The translations under genes and the position numbers were made by a program. Shown here piece by piece: positions 36,631 through 44,049 of a DNA stretch of 64,000 bases. The stretch lies in NCBI RefSeq assembly GCF_035556095.1, contig NZ_DATMFT010000032.1, positions 62,001-126,000 on the forward strand, read 5' to 3'. The DNA comes from Parapedobacter sp035556095. Its GTDB lineage: Bacteria > Bacteroidota > Bacteroidia > Sphingobacteriales > Sphingobacteriaceae. Under the pieces are notes generated by a model. It was not told the origin of the DNA. It saw nothing but the letters and a program-made list of their open reading frames with translations, and ran no database searches. How positions within the stretch are numbered: the first letter of the stretch is position 1; each line of letters begins with the position of its first letter.

Positions 36631-38772
36631 GTGGCAAGGTTAAAAATCAGATATAAGTCGACAGATACCAAAGGCAGTTATTCTTTCCTGCTTAAGTACG
36701 GGATGATATTGGTCAGTATTATACTGATTGCAATGCTTTTACCTAAGCAACCGCGATTTAGGTACGAATACGAGAAAGGCAAAGTATGGATGCATGAGGA
36801 TCTGGTATCGCCTTATAACTTTGCGGTATTGAAAACACAGGCGGAACTTGACAAAGACCGCGAGAACGTGCTCAAATCCGTATACCCCGTCTACAACCAC
36901 CACACACAAATCGCCGAGCAGCAACTTAACCAGTTCGAAACGGACCTACCCGAAAAATGGCAGGCTGCTGGATTGGATTCACTCGACGACAACCTAACCG
37001 TTTACGAGCGAGCGGGAACGCAGTTATTAACAGAAATCTATAAGCGGGGTGTAATCGCGCTCAACAACAAATTCCAGGGCGACCGTACTAATTACAATTT
37101 CACACTGCTCACCGATAACGTAGCCAGGCAGGTGAACACCGCCAGCGTATTCACCACCGAAACGGCGTTGGAACATATCAAGAAAACAATCGGCAACCGG
37201 TCGGCCATCACGCAAAAGGACTGGCTAATTGACGTGCTGGGCGATTACATCAACGTGAATTACCTATTCAATGAGTCGCTCACTTCGAAACTGGAGGAAG
37301 ATGCATTAGCGACCATCTCCACCACCAGAGGCATGGTCCAACGTGGCGAGCTCATCGTGGCCAGCGGGACCACCGTCAACAACGAAATCTTCCAGAAAAT
37401 AGAGTCGCTGCGGAAAGCGTACGAGGAAGAAGCGCGCATCGGCGGGAATCGTACGCTATTGGTGTTGGGCCAATTTCTGGTTGTGGCGCTGATGGTATCC
37501 TTACTTTTTGTGTTTGTGTACCTTTTCCGGAAGGACATCTATCACAACAATCGGCTCATTTTCCTCATCCTCATCGTCATTACGGGGATGTTGGCCGTCT
37601 TATCGTGGGCAATCACGATCAAGCTACCGAGCCTTTACTACATACCTTATTGCATCGTACCAGTTATCGTGCGGGTACTCTTTGATACGCGACTGGCGTT
37701 GAACATCCACCTGCTCATGGTGCTGTTGGCCGCTTTTTTCGTACCGAACAGCTTCGAATTCGTTTTCCTGCAGTTTTCCACCGGTATGGTAGCGATATAC
37801 AGCATCAAAACCTTGATAAAGCGGGAACAGTTCCTGATTTCGTCGGCCATCATCCTGGCCACCTACCTGGTTGGCTATATCGGCATGGGGCTTATGCGGA
37901 ACGGATCATTCAGCAACCTGTACTGGTCAGACCTCACACCGTTTATATTCAGTGTATTGCTCACGCTGCTTGCCTATCCGCTCATCTACGCCTTCGAGCG
38001 TGTATTCGGCATCATTTCGGATGTCACCTTGATGGAGCTGACCAACAGCAACTCCAAGCTATTGCGTGAACTCTCGTACAAAGCGCCCGGCACTTTCCAG
38101 CATTCCATGCAGGTGGCAAACCTTGCGGAGGCTGCCATTTACCAGATAGGCGGCAACACGTTGTTGGTCCGCGCCGGCGCACTTTACCACGATATTGGAA
38201 AAATGTCCAATCCCCAGTATTTTATCGAGAACCAAACCAAGGGGTATAACCCGCACGATAGCCTTTCATTTGAGCAAAGCGCCCAAATCATCATCTCTCA
38301 CGTGGCTAAGGGAGTCGAGCTGGCAAAAAAGCATCAACTGCCGGAAGTCATCATCGACTTCATACGCACGCATCATGGTACCACGCGGGTGGACTATTTT
38401 TATCAATCGTACATCAAATCGTTTCCCGAAAAGCTCGTGGACGAAGATATGTTCCACTATCCCGGTCCTATCCCCTTTTCGCGGGAAACCGCTGTACTGA
38501 TGATGGCTGACTCGGTGGAGGCTGCCTCACGAAGTCTGAAAGAGCCCACCGCTCAGAGCCTCAATGACGTGGTTGATAAAATCATCGAATCCAAGATGAA
38601 CCAGAAACAGTTTATCAACAGCAACATTACGTTGAAAGATATCACGACGGTCAGTGAGATCTTCAAGGAGATGCTGAAAAGCATCTACCATGTACGTATC
38701 GACTACGAGGTAGGCAAAAAAAATACGCAAGCTTTCAAAACCGACGCACAAGCCAGGGGCCTGCCGGAGTAG
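36631..38772 (+). CDS. 7TM-HD family phosphohydrolase (PgpH-like c-di-AMP phosphodiesterase)
   Basis: A 713-residue membrane protein. One N-terminal helix (YGMILVSIILIAMLLPK) and a long extracytoplasmic 7TMR-HDED-type domain are followed by about seven helices (residues about 275-480). A cytoplasmic HD domain then carries FQHSMQVANLAEAA, GALYHDIGKMSNP and RTHHGTTRVDYFY as metal ligands. This layout is that of PgpH, which hydrolyses cyclic di-AMP. The start is a GTG at 36631; the next ATG would remove the first 24 residues just ahead of the first helix. The CdaR-like gene lies 10 kb away. The enzyme activity is inferred from the family. Confidence 0.85.
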   Translation: MARLKIRYKSTDTKGSYSFLLKYGMILVSIILIAMLLPKQPRFRYEYEKGKVWMHEDLVSPYNFAVLKTQAELDKDRENVLKSVYPVYNHHTQIAEQQLNQFETDLPEKWQAAGLDSLDDNLTVYERAGTQLLTEIYKRGVIALNNKFQGDRTNYNFTLLTDNVARQVNTASVFTTETALEHIKKTIGNRSAITQKDWLIDVLGDYINVNYLFNESLTSKLEEDALATISTTRGMVQRGELIVASGTTVNNEIFQKIESLRKAYEEEARIGGNRTLLVLGQFLVVALMVSLLFVFVYLFRKDIYHNNRLIFLILIVITGMLAVLSWAITIKLPSLYYIPYCIVPVIVRVLFDTRLALNIHLLMVLLAAFFVPNSFEFVFLQFSTGMVAIYSIKTLIKREQFLISSAIILATYLVGYIGMGLMRNGSFSNLYWSDLTPFIFSVLLTLLAYPLIYAFERVFGIISDVTLMELTNSNSKLLRELSYKAPGTFQHSMQVANLAEAAIYQIGGNTLLVRAGALYHDIGKMSNPQYFIENQTKGYNPHDSLSFEQSAQIIISHVAKGVELAKKHQLPEVIIDFIRTHHGTTRVDYFYQSYIKSFPEKLVDEDMFHYPGPIPFSRETAVLMMADSVEAASRSLKEPTAQSLNDVVDKIIESKMNQKQFINSNITLKDITTVSEIFKEMLKSIYHVRIDYEVGKKNTQAFKTDAQARGLPE

Positions 38773-38830
38773 TCCCTTTATGAAAATGTTTTTTTGGCTA
38801 GCAAGGTTTCCGAAATTCGTTTTTTTGTAT

Positions 38831-38838
38831 TACGTTTG
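38831..38838 (+). promoter_or_regulatory. Putative -7 box of the tRNA-Ser gene
   Basis: TACGTTTG matches TAnnTTTG and ends 13 bp before the mature tRNA. A TTG at the expected distance is not seen. Confidence 0.45.
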
Positions 38839-38851
38839 CAGGCGCAAATCC

Positions 38852-38938
38852 GGTGAGGTGCCTGAGTGGCCGAAAGGAACAGTTTGCTAAACTGTCGTAC
38901 TGGAAACGGTACCGAGGGTTCGAATCCCTCCCTCACCG
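38852..38938 (+). tRNA. tRNA-Ser (anticodon GCT)
   Basis: A class II tRNA. The acceptor stem GGTGAGG (38852-38858) pairs with CCTCACC (38931-38937), with G as discriminator. The anticodon arm is ACAGT-TTGCTAA-ACTGT, giving anticodon GCT for AGC/AGU codons. A long variable arm follows, then the T arm with GGTTCGAATCC. The three bases after the discriminator happen to be CCA. A terminator follows directly. Confidence 0.95.
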
Positions 38939-38950
38939 CCACCCAAAATG

Positions 38951-38976
38951 AAACCCGACTTTCGTCGGGTTTTTTC
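38951..38976 (+). terminator. Rho-independent terminator after tRNA-Ser
   Basis: AACCCGAC and GTCGGGTT form an 8-bp stem around a TTTC loop, followed by a run of T. Confidence 0.85.
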
Positions 38977-38992
38977 ATTTCCTGGCATTGCG

Positions 38993-39086
38993 AAGCTTGC
39001 TTCGGCAAAAGCTGGGAAATGAAAAAATAAATGAGCGTAGCGAATGGTTTCATTTTGGGTGAAGCCTCCCCCTCCCCGGTATGGCT
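38993..39086. repeat. 94-bp direct repeat, copy A
   Basis: This is nearly identical to 39162-39255, with only a few substitutions (TTCGGC/TTGAGC, AAATAAA/AAGTAAA, CCGGTA/CCGATA). Each copy contains GGTTTCATTTTGGGTG, the exact inverse of the 16 bases at 38939-38954 just after the tRNA. No believable protein is encoded. Confidence 0.85.
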
Positions 39087-39161
39087 GCGGCCCATTGAGT
39101 GCGGGGATTGCGCGACGCAGCCAATCCCTTGAAGTCAATCACAAACTTGTGAAGTCATCCC

Positions 39162-39255
39162 AAGCTTGCTTGAGCAAAAGCTGGGAAATGAAAAAGTAAA
39201 TGAGCGTAGCGAATGGTTTCATTTTGGGTGAAGCCTCCCCCTCCCCGATATGGCT
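39162..39255. repeat. 94-bp direct repeat, copy B
   Basis: Second copy of the element at 38993-39086, in the same orientation, with 75 bp of unique sequence between. It ends 46 bp before the lmo0937-type gene. Confidence 0.85.
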
Positions 39256-39301
39256 ACAAAAACAAAACCCCGCTTTTTTGGTTATCTTATAAAAAAAAGA
39301 A

Positions 39302-39457
39302 ATGAGAAGCTTCCTCTTTATCCTAGCCCTTATCCTGTTGATTGGTTGGGGCATCGGCATTTTTTTCTACGCGCTCAAAGGATTATTCAACATCGTTATT
39401 GTGTTGGCTGCGATCGCGTTTATCATGGCGATATTCAACAGATCATCGAAAACGTAA
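39302..39457 (+). CDS. lmo0937-type small membrane protein
   Basis: A 51-residue protein. MRSFLFILALILLIGWGIGI and the following FFYALKGLFNIVIVLAAIAF form two hydrophobic helices, and the short polar tail is FNRSSKT. Size and pattern match the lmo0937/DUF5670 family, widespread and of unknown function. The last codon is one base short of the convergent DUF3467 gene end. Confidence 0.8.
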   Translation: MRSFLFILALILLIGWGIGIFFYALKGLFNIVIVLAAIAFIMAIFNRSSKT

Positions 39458-39458
39458 A

Positions 39459-39767
39459 TTAGGCCTGCGCCGTTGGGCCACCGAAATTCATCGGAAACGG
39501 AGGTTCATCCCGCGCATCTATTTGACCATTTGCAGCCTCGTACTTTGCTACATTATCCTCCAGCGCGTGGAGTAACCGTTTTGCGTGCTCGGGTGTAAGG
39601 ATAATCCGTGACTTCACTTTCGCCTTGGGAATGCCGGGCATAACCCGTATAAAGTCCAGAACGAACTCCGTATTGGAGTGTGTAATGATTGCTAAATTCG
39701 AGTAGGTGCCCTCCGCCACATCTTCGGTAAGCTCGATATTCAGTTGGTTTTCTTTCTTGTCTGCCAT
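39459..39767 (-). CDS. DUF3467 protein
   Basis: A 102-residue soluble protein matching DUF3467: IELTEDVAEGTYSNLAIITH, FVLDFIRVMPGIPKAKVKSR and RIILTPEHAKRLLHALEDNV. The family is common in Bacteroidota and other bacteria, and its function is unknown. It is single and convergent with the small membrane protein gene. Confidence 0.9.
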   Translation of the reverse strand: MADKKENQLNIELTEDVAEGTYSNLAIITHSNTEFVLDFIRVMPGIPKAKVKSRIILTPEHAKRLLHALEDNVAKYEAANGQIDARDEPPFPMNFGGPTAQA

Positions 39768-39834
39768 AGTCCGATCTTTTTAAAATCCTATTGATTGGTT
39801 ACGGTGTCCCGCAAATGTGCAAAGAAATTTACAA

Positions 39835-40950
39835 TTACTTTGCAAATGTCCTGAAATCATGGCCTGACTTGATGGCCAGCAAGGTCTCATAAATCAGGCG
39901 GATGACGTTATCGACATCCTCCTTATGGATCATTTCCACGGTCGTATGCATGTAGCGCAGGGGTAACGAAATCAATACAGAGGGTACTCCCTCATTCGAA
40001 TAAGCAAACGCGTCGGTATCGGTACCGGTCCATCGGGAAGACGCCTGTCGCTGGAATGGGATGTCCTTTTTTATCGCGGTATCTATCAGTAGCTTATTGA
40101 AATTTATCTGCACGGAAGGTGCATACGATACAACGGGGCCTTTGCCGCAGGCGAGGTCGCCCTGGGTCACCTTGTTGATCATCGGTGTCTGCGTATCGTG
40201 CGTCACATCAGTCACGATAGCGAGATTGGGTTTGATTCGATGGGCAATCATCTCCGCACCGCGCAAACCGATTTCCTCCTGTACCGAGTTGACGATATAC
40301 AGGCCGAAAGGCAATTTTTTCTTTTTCTCCTTCAGCAGACGGGCTACTTCCGCCACCATGAACCCTCCGGCCCTATTGTCGAGCGCACGCCCCACGTAGT
40401 ACCGGTCGTTCAGCACCATAAACTCGTCTTCATACGTCACCACGCAGCCCACGTGGATACCTAGGGCCTCAACTTCTTCCTTACTACTGCAGCCGCAGTC
40501 CAGAAAAATATTCTTCAGCGTCGGGCTTTCTTCTTTCTCGCCCGACCGGGTATGGATAGCGGGCCAGCCAAACACCGCTTTTACCGTGCCCTTGTCGGTA
40601 TGGATATCTACACGTTTGGACGGAGCAATTTGGTGGTCAGAGCCGCCATTGCGGATGACGTATATTAGGCCATCTTTGGTAATGTAGTTGACGAACCATG
40701 ATATCTCATCAGCATGCGCCTCGATAACGACTTTAAAGTCGGCCTCCGGGTTGATGACGGCGACGGCGGTACCGTAATGGTCAGTAAAGGTTTCATCTAC
40801 GTAGGGCTTCACGTAGTCCAACCATAGACGCTGTCCGCTCCATTCAAAGCCGGTAGGCGATGGGTTGTTGATGTATTCTTCGAAAAACCGAAGCGACTTC
40901 GGCGTGACTACTGGAACATGTTTTTTTTCTTCTGTTTTCGTTTTGGCCAT
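39835..40950 (-). CDS. M42-family metallopeptidase (aminopeptidase/glutamyl aminopeptidase-like)
   Basis: A 371-residue cytosolic di-metal peptidase. Metal-ligand regions are EAHADEISWFV, GRALDNRAGGFM, NSVQEEIGLRGAEM (the Glu pair is catalytic and metal-binding), VTDVTHDTQTP and LRYMHTTVEMIH. Length is typical for M42. It starts about 60 bp from a palindromic divergent promoter shared with the small SsrA-binding-like gene. Confidence 0.93.
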   Translation of the reverse strand: MAKTKTEEKKHVPVVTPKSLRFFEEYINNPSPTGFEWSGQRLWLDYVKPYVDETFTDHYGTAVAVINPEADFKVVIEAHADEISWFVNYITKDGLIYVIRNGGSDHQIAPSKRVDIHTDKGTVKAVFGWPAIHTRSGEKEESPTLKNIFLDCGCSSKEEVEALGIHVGCVVTYEDEFMVLNDRYYVGRALDNRAGGFMVAEVARLLKEKKKKLPFGLYIVNSVQEEIGLRGAEMIAHRIKPNLAIVTDVTHDTQTPMINKVTQGDLACGKGPVVSYAPSVQINFNKLLIDTAIKKDIPFQRQASSRWTGTDTDAFAYSNEGVPSVLISLPLRYMHTTVEMIHKEDVDNVIRLIYETLLAIKSGHDFRTFAK

Positions 40951-41000
40951 GGCTATTATTCCGCTATAACGTTATCTTTTTGATTCTCCGCGAATATCGC

Positions 41001-41031
41001 TTGCATATCGAAGCAAACTTAGCTAAGTTTG
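41001..41031 (+). promoter_or_regulatory. Palindromic promoter region between the M42 gene and the small SsrA-binding-like gene
   Basis: For the plus strand, TTG (41001-41003), a 20-bp spacer and TAAGTTTG (41024-41031) fit the consensus. The -7 box is half of a perfect 18-bp palindrome CAAACTTAGCTAAGTTTG (41014-41031), so a second TAAGTTTG faces the M42 gene on the minus strand (plus 41014-41021). Only the plus direction has a good TTG. Confidence 0.6.
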
Positions 41032-41119
41032 ACCATATCCGTAATAGAATCAGTGGTGGGCAAACTTACAAAATAATTGTCGCTATGAAATGCCCGCCGG
41101 TCGACAGAACGTACTCGTC

Positions 41120-41263
41120 ATGAAGAAAGGATTGTTCAAACTGCTCGTTAAAGTAAACAACGTCATCTTGCCCAGATACACAGGCAAAGATCCGGCGAAG
41201 TTGACCAAGACGCAACAGGCGATATTAGGTTTTCGGTATTGGGCTCTCATCAATTCCCTTTGA
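41120..41263 (+). CDS. Short SsrA-binding-like protein
   Basis: A 47-residue protein starting MKKGLFKLLVKVNNVILPRY and continuing with GKDPAKLTKTQQAILGFRYW. Very similar short proteins in Sphingobacteriaceae are usually labelled SsrA-binding protein, but this is far shorter than SmpB (about 150 residues). I see none of SmpB's RNA-binding barrel, so the label is probably an inherited annotation. It is basic and likely soluble. It has a clear promoter (41001-41031) and ends 37 bp before the convergent TIGR02757 gene. Confidence 0.7.
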   Translation: MKKGLFKLLVKVNNVILPRYTGKDPAKLTKTQQAILGFRYWALINSL

Positions 41264-41300
41264 CCCCTACCCTAGCCAAGCTACTGGGAATTGCGCGAAA

Positions 41301-42173
41301 TCACAATTCGCCCTCGACCCCCAGACCGAACAGGGCGAAATCATATTTCACCGGGTCTTCGGCGTCGAGCAGCCTTAAGTTATCCGTCAACTCACAGGCG
41401 GTTTTCCAATCGGATTGCTTGCGTACAATCAAACCCAACTTGCGTGCCACCCGTTCCACATGCACATCACAGGGGCAAACCAGATCGGACGGCTTGAGCT
41501 GTACCCACAGACCGAAGTCAACCCCACGGTCATCCCGGCGGACCATCCACCGCAAAAACATATTCAACCGCTTGCAGGCCGAATTGGCGGCTGGCGAACT
41601 GATATGTTTGCGGGTGCGCATGGGATACTCCGGCAGACCGAAGAAATACGTGCGGAAATGGTTCAATGCAGATGCCACATCCAATCGGCTCCCAATACCG
41701 TGCAGCTCCCCAAGGTAACATGCGGGCGACGACAGCGCCATATCGCCGGGACTGGCAATGGCATCATCGATGTACTCGCTTCTGAACTCAGACTGGACGC
41801 TTGGCGGCACAAAAGCGGCCTCTAACGAATGGTACTGGTTGTAATGTTCATGAAAAAAACGGATGAAATATAACAGGTCGGTATCGTTGAAGGTACGATG
41901 CTTGAACCCTTCCAACCGCTTCAGGTCACTGTAGACATGGTTCTTCACGAAATCGTACGGCGCACCATCCATCCGATCGATGAGTTCGCTGCATTTGTTT
42001 ATGATCGTTTTCCGCTGGCCCCAAGCCAATACAGCCGCAAAGAAGCCCATGATTTCGATGTCCTGCTTACGGGCGAACCGGTGTGGAATGCATATCGGGT
42101 CGTTATCGATAAACGCTGGGCGGTTATATTCGTCTACCTTCCGATCAAGAAAGCCCTTAATATCAAATGACAT
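41301..42173 (-). CDS. TIGR02757-family protein
   Basis: A 290-residue soluble protein matching the Bacteroidota family TIGR02757 (DUF2400): FAAVLAWGQRKTIINKCSEL, LYFIRFFHEHYNQY and KRLNMFLRWMVRRDDRGVDF near residue 195. The C-terminal half (DVHVERVARKLGLI, DAEDPVKYDFALFGLGVEGE) resembles HhH-GPD DNA-glycosylase folds, so a DNA- or RNA-related role is possible but unproven. Confidence 0.85.
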   Translation of the reverse strand: MSFDIKGFLDRKVDEYNRPAFIDNDPICIPHRFARKQDIEIMGFFAAVLAWGQRKTIINKCSELIDRMDGAPYDFVKNHVYSDLKRLEGFKHRTFNDTDLLYFIRFFHEHYNQYHSLEAAFVPPSVQSEFRSEYIDDAIASPGDMALSSPACYLGELHGIGSRLDVASALNHFRTYFFGLPEYPMRTRKHISSPAANSACKRLNMFLRWMVRRDDRGVDFGLWVQLKPSDLVCPCDVHVERVARKLGLIVRKQSDWKTACELTDNLRLLDAEDPVKYDFALFGLGVEGEL

Positions 42174-42205
42174 GACTGTATTTTATATGATATTATTGAA
42201 CTCGA

Positions 42206-42285
42206 ATGACGCAGATCTGACTGATTTGCGTGGATTTTTGTGATTAATCAGCGAAATCTACTTTATCCGTGCCATCCGTGTTCCC
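42206..42285. repeat. Possible remnant of an interspersed intergenic repeat
   Basis: The stretch with GATTTGCGTGGATTTTTGTG and ending TCCGTGCCATCCGTGTTCCC resembles dispersed noncoding repeats that I recall from many bacterial genomes. Only one copy is present here, so this rests on memory of the motif. Confidence 0.35.
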
Positions 42286-42288
42286 TTA

Positions 42289-43440
42289 TCAAATCACGGA
42301 AAGCGCTTGTTCCAAATCGGCCAGCAGGTCATCAATATCCTCCACTCCCACGCTGATACGAAGAAGGTTGTCTACCACGCCTACCCGTTCACGGACTTCT
42401 TTCGGTATGGAGCCATGCGTCATGGTAGCAGGGTGGTTGATCAGCGATTCCACGCCGCCCAATGATTCTGCCAGCGTAAATACCTTAAACGAAGATGCTA
42501 CCTTAAAGGTCTCTTGCAATCCTGCGTCTTTCAACACAATCGACACCATCCCGCCGAAATCGCGCATCTGCTTTTTTGCGACGGCATGACCGGGGTGATC
42601 TTCAAATCCCGGCCAATATATCTTTGCAACTTTCGCGTGGCCCTTCAGGTATTCGGCCACCTTCCGGCCGTTTTCGCAGTGCGCTTTCATGCGGAGATGC
42701 AGGGTTTTGATGCCCCGCAACACCAGGAAACTATCTTGGGGTCCGGGCGTGCCGCCACACGCATTATAATAGAAAAATAACCTGTCGTACAGCTCCTTAT
42801 CGTTGACAACCAGTGCGCCCATCACGACATCGGAGTGCCCACCGATGTATTTGGTTACCGAATGCATCACGATGTCGGCGCCCAAATCCAACGGATTTTG
42901 CAGGTAAGGCGATGCGAATGTATTGTCTACCGCAAAAAGAACCCCTGCGGCTTTTGCAATACCACTGATTGCTTCGATATCCGCCAATTTCAAGGTGGGG
43001 TTGGTCGGCGTCTCGATCCAAATCAAGCGTGTGCTGTCGTTGATCTTCTCGGTGATGCGTTCCGGTTCTGCCGTATCAACAAAATGGAACTTGATACCGT
43101 ACGTCTCAAAGACCTTGGTGAAAATCCGGTACGAGCCCCCGTAGAGGTCGTCCCCCGTAATCACCTCATCACCCGGTTTAAGCAATTTGAGCACGGTTTC
43201 CGTGGCGGCCATACCGCTCGAAAATGCTAATCCATATGCCCCGTTCTCCAATGCAGCAATGCAGTCTTCCAGCGCCTTGCGGGTAGGGTTGGTGCCGCGT
43301 GAGTATTCGTAGCCTTGGTGGTCGCCTGGCGCGGCCTGCCAATAGGTCGATGTCTGGTAAATCGGCGTCATCACCGCGCCGGTGGTGGGGTCGGGCTGCT
43401 GCCCCGCATGAATGGCCTTTGTAGCAAATTTATATCCCAT
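42289..43440 (-). CDS. metB: Cystathionine gamma-synthase/lyase family PLP enzyme
   Basis: A 383-residue Cys/Met-metabolism PLP enzyme. The N-terminus TKAIHAGQQPDPTTGAV and IYQTSTYWQ are typical, followed by SSGMAATETVLKLLKPGDEV. The PLP lysine lies in MHSVTKYIGGHSDVVMGALV, and the end is SVGVEDIDDLLADLEQAL. It makes cystathionine from an acyl-homoserine and cysteine (gamma-synthase), or cleaves cystathionine (lyase). The two cannot be separated safely by eye, so the symbol is tentative. The start is 88 bp downstream of the damaged YoeB toxin gene, in the same direction. Confidence 0.88.
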   Translation of the reverse strand: MGYKFATKAIHAGQQPDPTTGAVMTPIYQTSTYWQAAPGDHQGYEYSRGTNPTRKALEDCIAALENGAYGLAFSSGMAATETVLKLLKPGDEVITGDDLYGGSYRIFTKVFETYGIKFHFVDTAEPERITEKINDSTRLIWIETPTNPTLKLADIEAISGIAKAAGVLFAVDNTFASPYLQNPLDLGADIVMHSVTKYIGGHSDVVMGALVVNDKELYDRLFFYYNACGGTPGPQDSFLVLRGIKTLHLRMKAHCENGRKVAEYLKGHAKVAKIYWPGFEDHPGHAVAKKQMRDFGGMVSIVLKDAGLQETFKVASSFKVFTLAESLGGVESLINHPATMTHGSIPKEVRERVGVVDNLLRISVGVEDIDDLLADLEQALSVI

Positions 43441-43528
43441 GATATCAAGAATTTTCAGTTGAAGTAACGTGGCAAGTCATCAAAATTCATACAGGTGTGC
43501 TGATGGTTGGGAACACCTGAAAGCAACA

Positions 43529-43789
43529 CTACAAGTAATGGCCTTTTACTGAATAAACGATAAGCTTATCAGGTTCAACCCTGTAAACATAACGATCTAC
43601 GTGATTTATTCTTCGTGACTACTTACCACTTAAATCATATTTCAATGGTTCAGGTTTACCGATTCCTGTATACGGTGTCTCAAGAATTGCGCTGGTAAGC
43701 TGAGAAATCTTCTTCAGTACTGCTTTATTCCCAGATTTCTTCCAATAGGTCAAATCATCTACTGCATCAGGAAGAAAAACTACTTCCAT
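43529..43789 (-). pseudogene. yoeB: YoeB-type toxin gene interrupted by an amber codon
   Basis: An 87-codon frame reading MEVVFLPDAVDDLTYWKKSG, then GIGKPEPLKYDLSGK, TAG, SRRINHVDRYVYRVEPDKLI and VYSVKGHYL. Functional YoeB proteins have a tryptophan at this exact place (LSG-x-W-SRRI), so a single TGG-to-TAG change (43619-43621) stops translation at 56 residues. All residues after it, including the conserved arginines and the C-terminal His-Tyr, remain intact and in frame. YoeB is a ribosome-dependent mRNA interferase; the truncated form lacks the catalytic Arg and His. The start codon overlaps the end of the antitoxin gene by 10 bases. Unless suppressed, the toxin is inactive. Confidence 0.9.
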
Positions 43790-43989
43790 AATTCATCCAG
43801 CTCTTCGAGCGTCATCTTTTTCCCTTCCCCCCGATGCAAAGCTTCATCGCCCCGCTTGATTTTTGCCACAAAATCAGCATTATAGAGAACGTCATCCGTT
43901 TTCCAGAAATTGACATTCAATGCTTTCAATACGGCCTTTACCGCAGCCAGTTGCTTTTTGTTCTGTGGTTCAACAATTAGTGTCTCCAT
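43780..43989 (-). CDS. DUF2683 antitoxin of a YoeB module
   Basis: A 69-residue protein (METLIVEPQNKKQLAAVKAV, then YNADFVAKIKRGDEAL and a charged tail LEELDELWK). This matches the short DUF2683 proteins found directly upstream of YoeB-type toxins in Bacteroidota, which act as antitoxins. ATG at 43989 is chosen because the promoter's -7 box (43994-44001) lies just ahead of it; the longer frame starting at 44040 begins upstream of the promoter. The gene is intact although the toxin is not. Confidence 0.85.
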   Translation of the reverse strand: METLIVEPQNKKQLAAVKAVLKALNVNFWKTDDVLYNADFVAKIKRGDEALHRGEGKKMTLEELDELWK

Positions 43990-43993
43990 AATA

Positions 43994-44024
43994 CAAAAGT
44001 ACATAATTGCCATCAATTTGCAAA
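43994..44024 (-). promoter_or_regulatory. Promoter of the DUF2683/YoeB module
   Basis: On the minus strand TTTG (plus 44021-44024), a 19-bp spacer and TACTTTTG (plus 43994-44001) match the consensus exactly. Only 4 bp separate the box from the ATG, so the mRNA is predicted to be leaderless. Confidence 0.7.
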
Positions 44025-44049
44025 TGAGGCTAAACGACATGTCCAGCCG

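Noticed and set aside
38778..39138. Antisense open frames across tRNA-Ser and its repeat (with GREGFEPSVPF-like text)
   Set aside because: The frames are reverse translations of the tRNA and the 94-bp repeat; such spurious proteins are common in databases near tRNA-Ser genes.
43492..43519. Inverted repeat CAGGTGT/ACACCTG upstream of metB as a SAM riboswitch
   Set aside because: Only a 7-bp stem is seen and none of the conserved SAM-I or SAM-II core sequences is recognisable.
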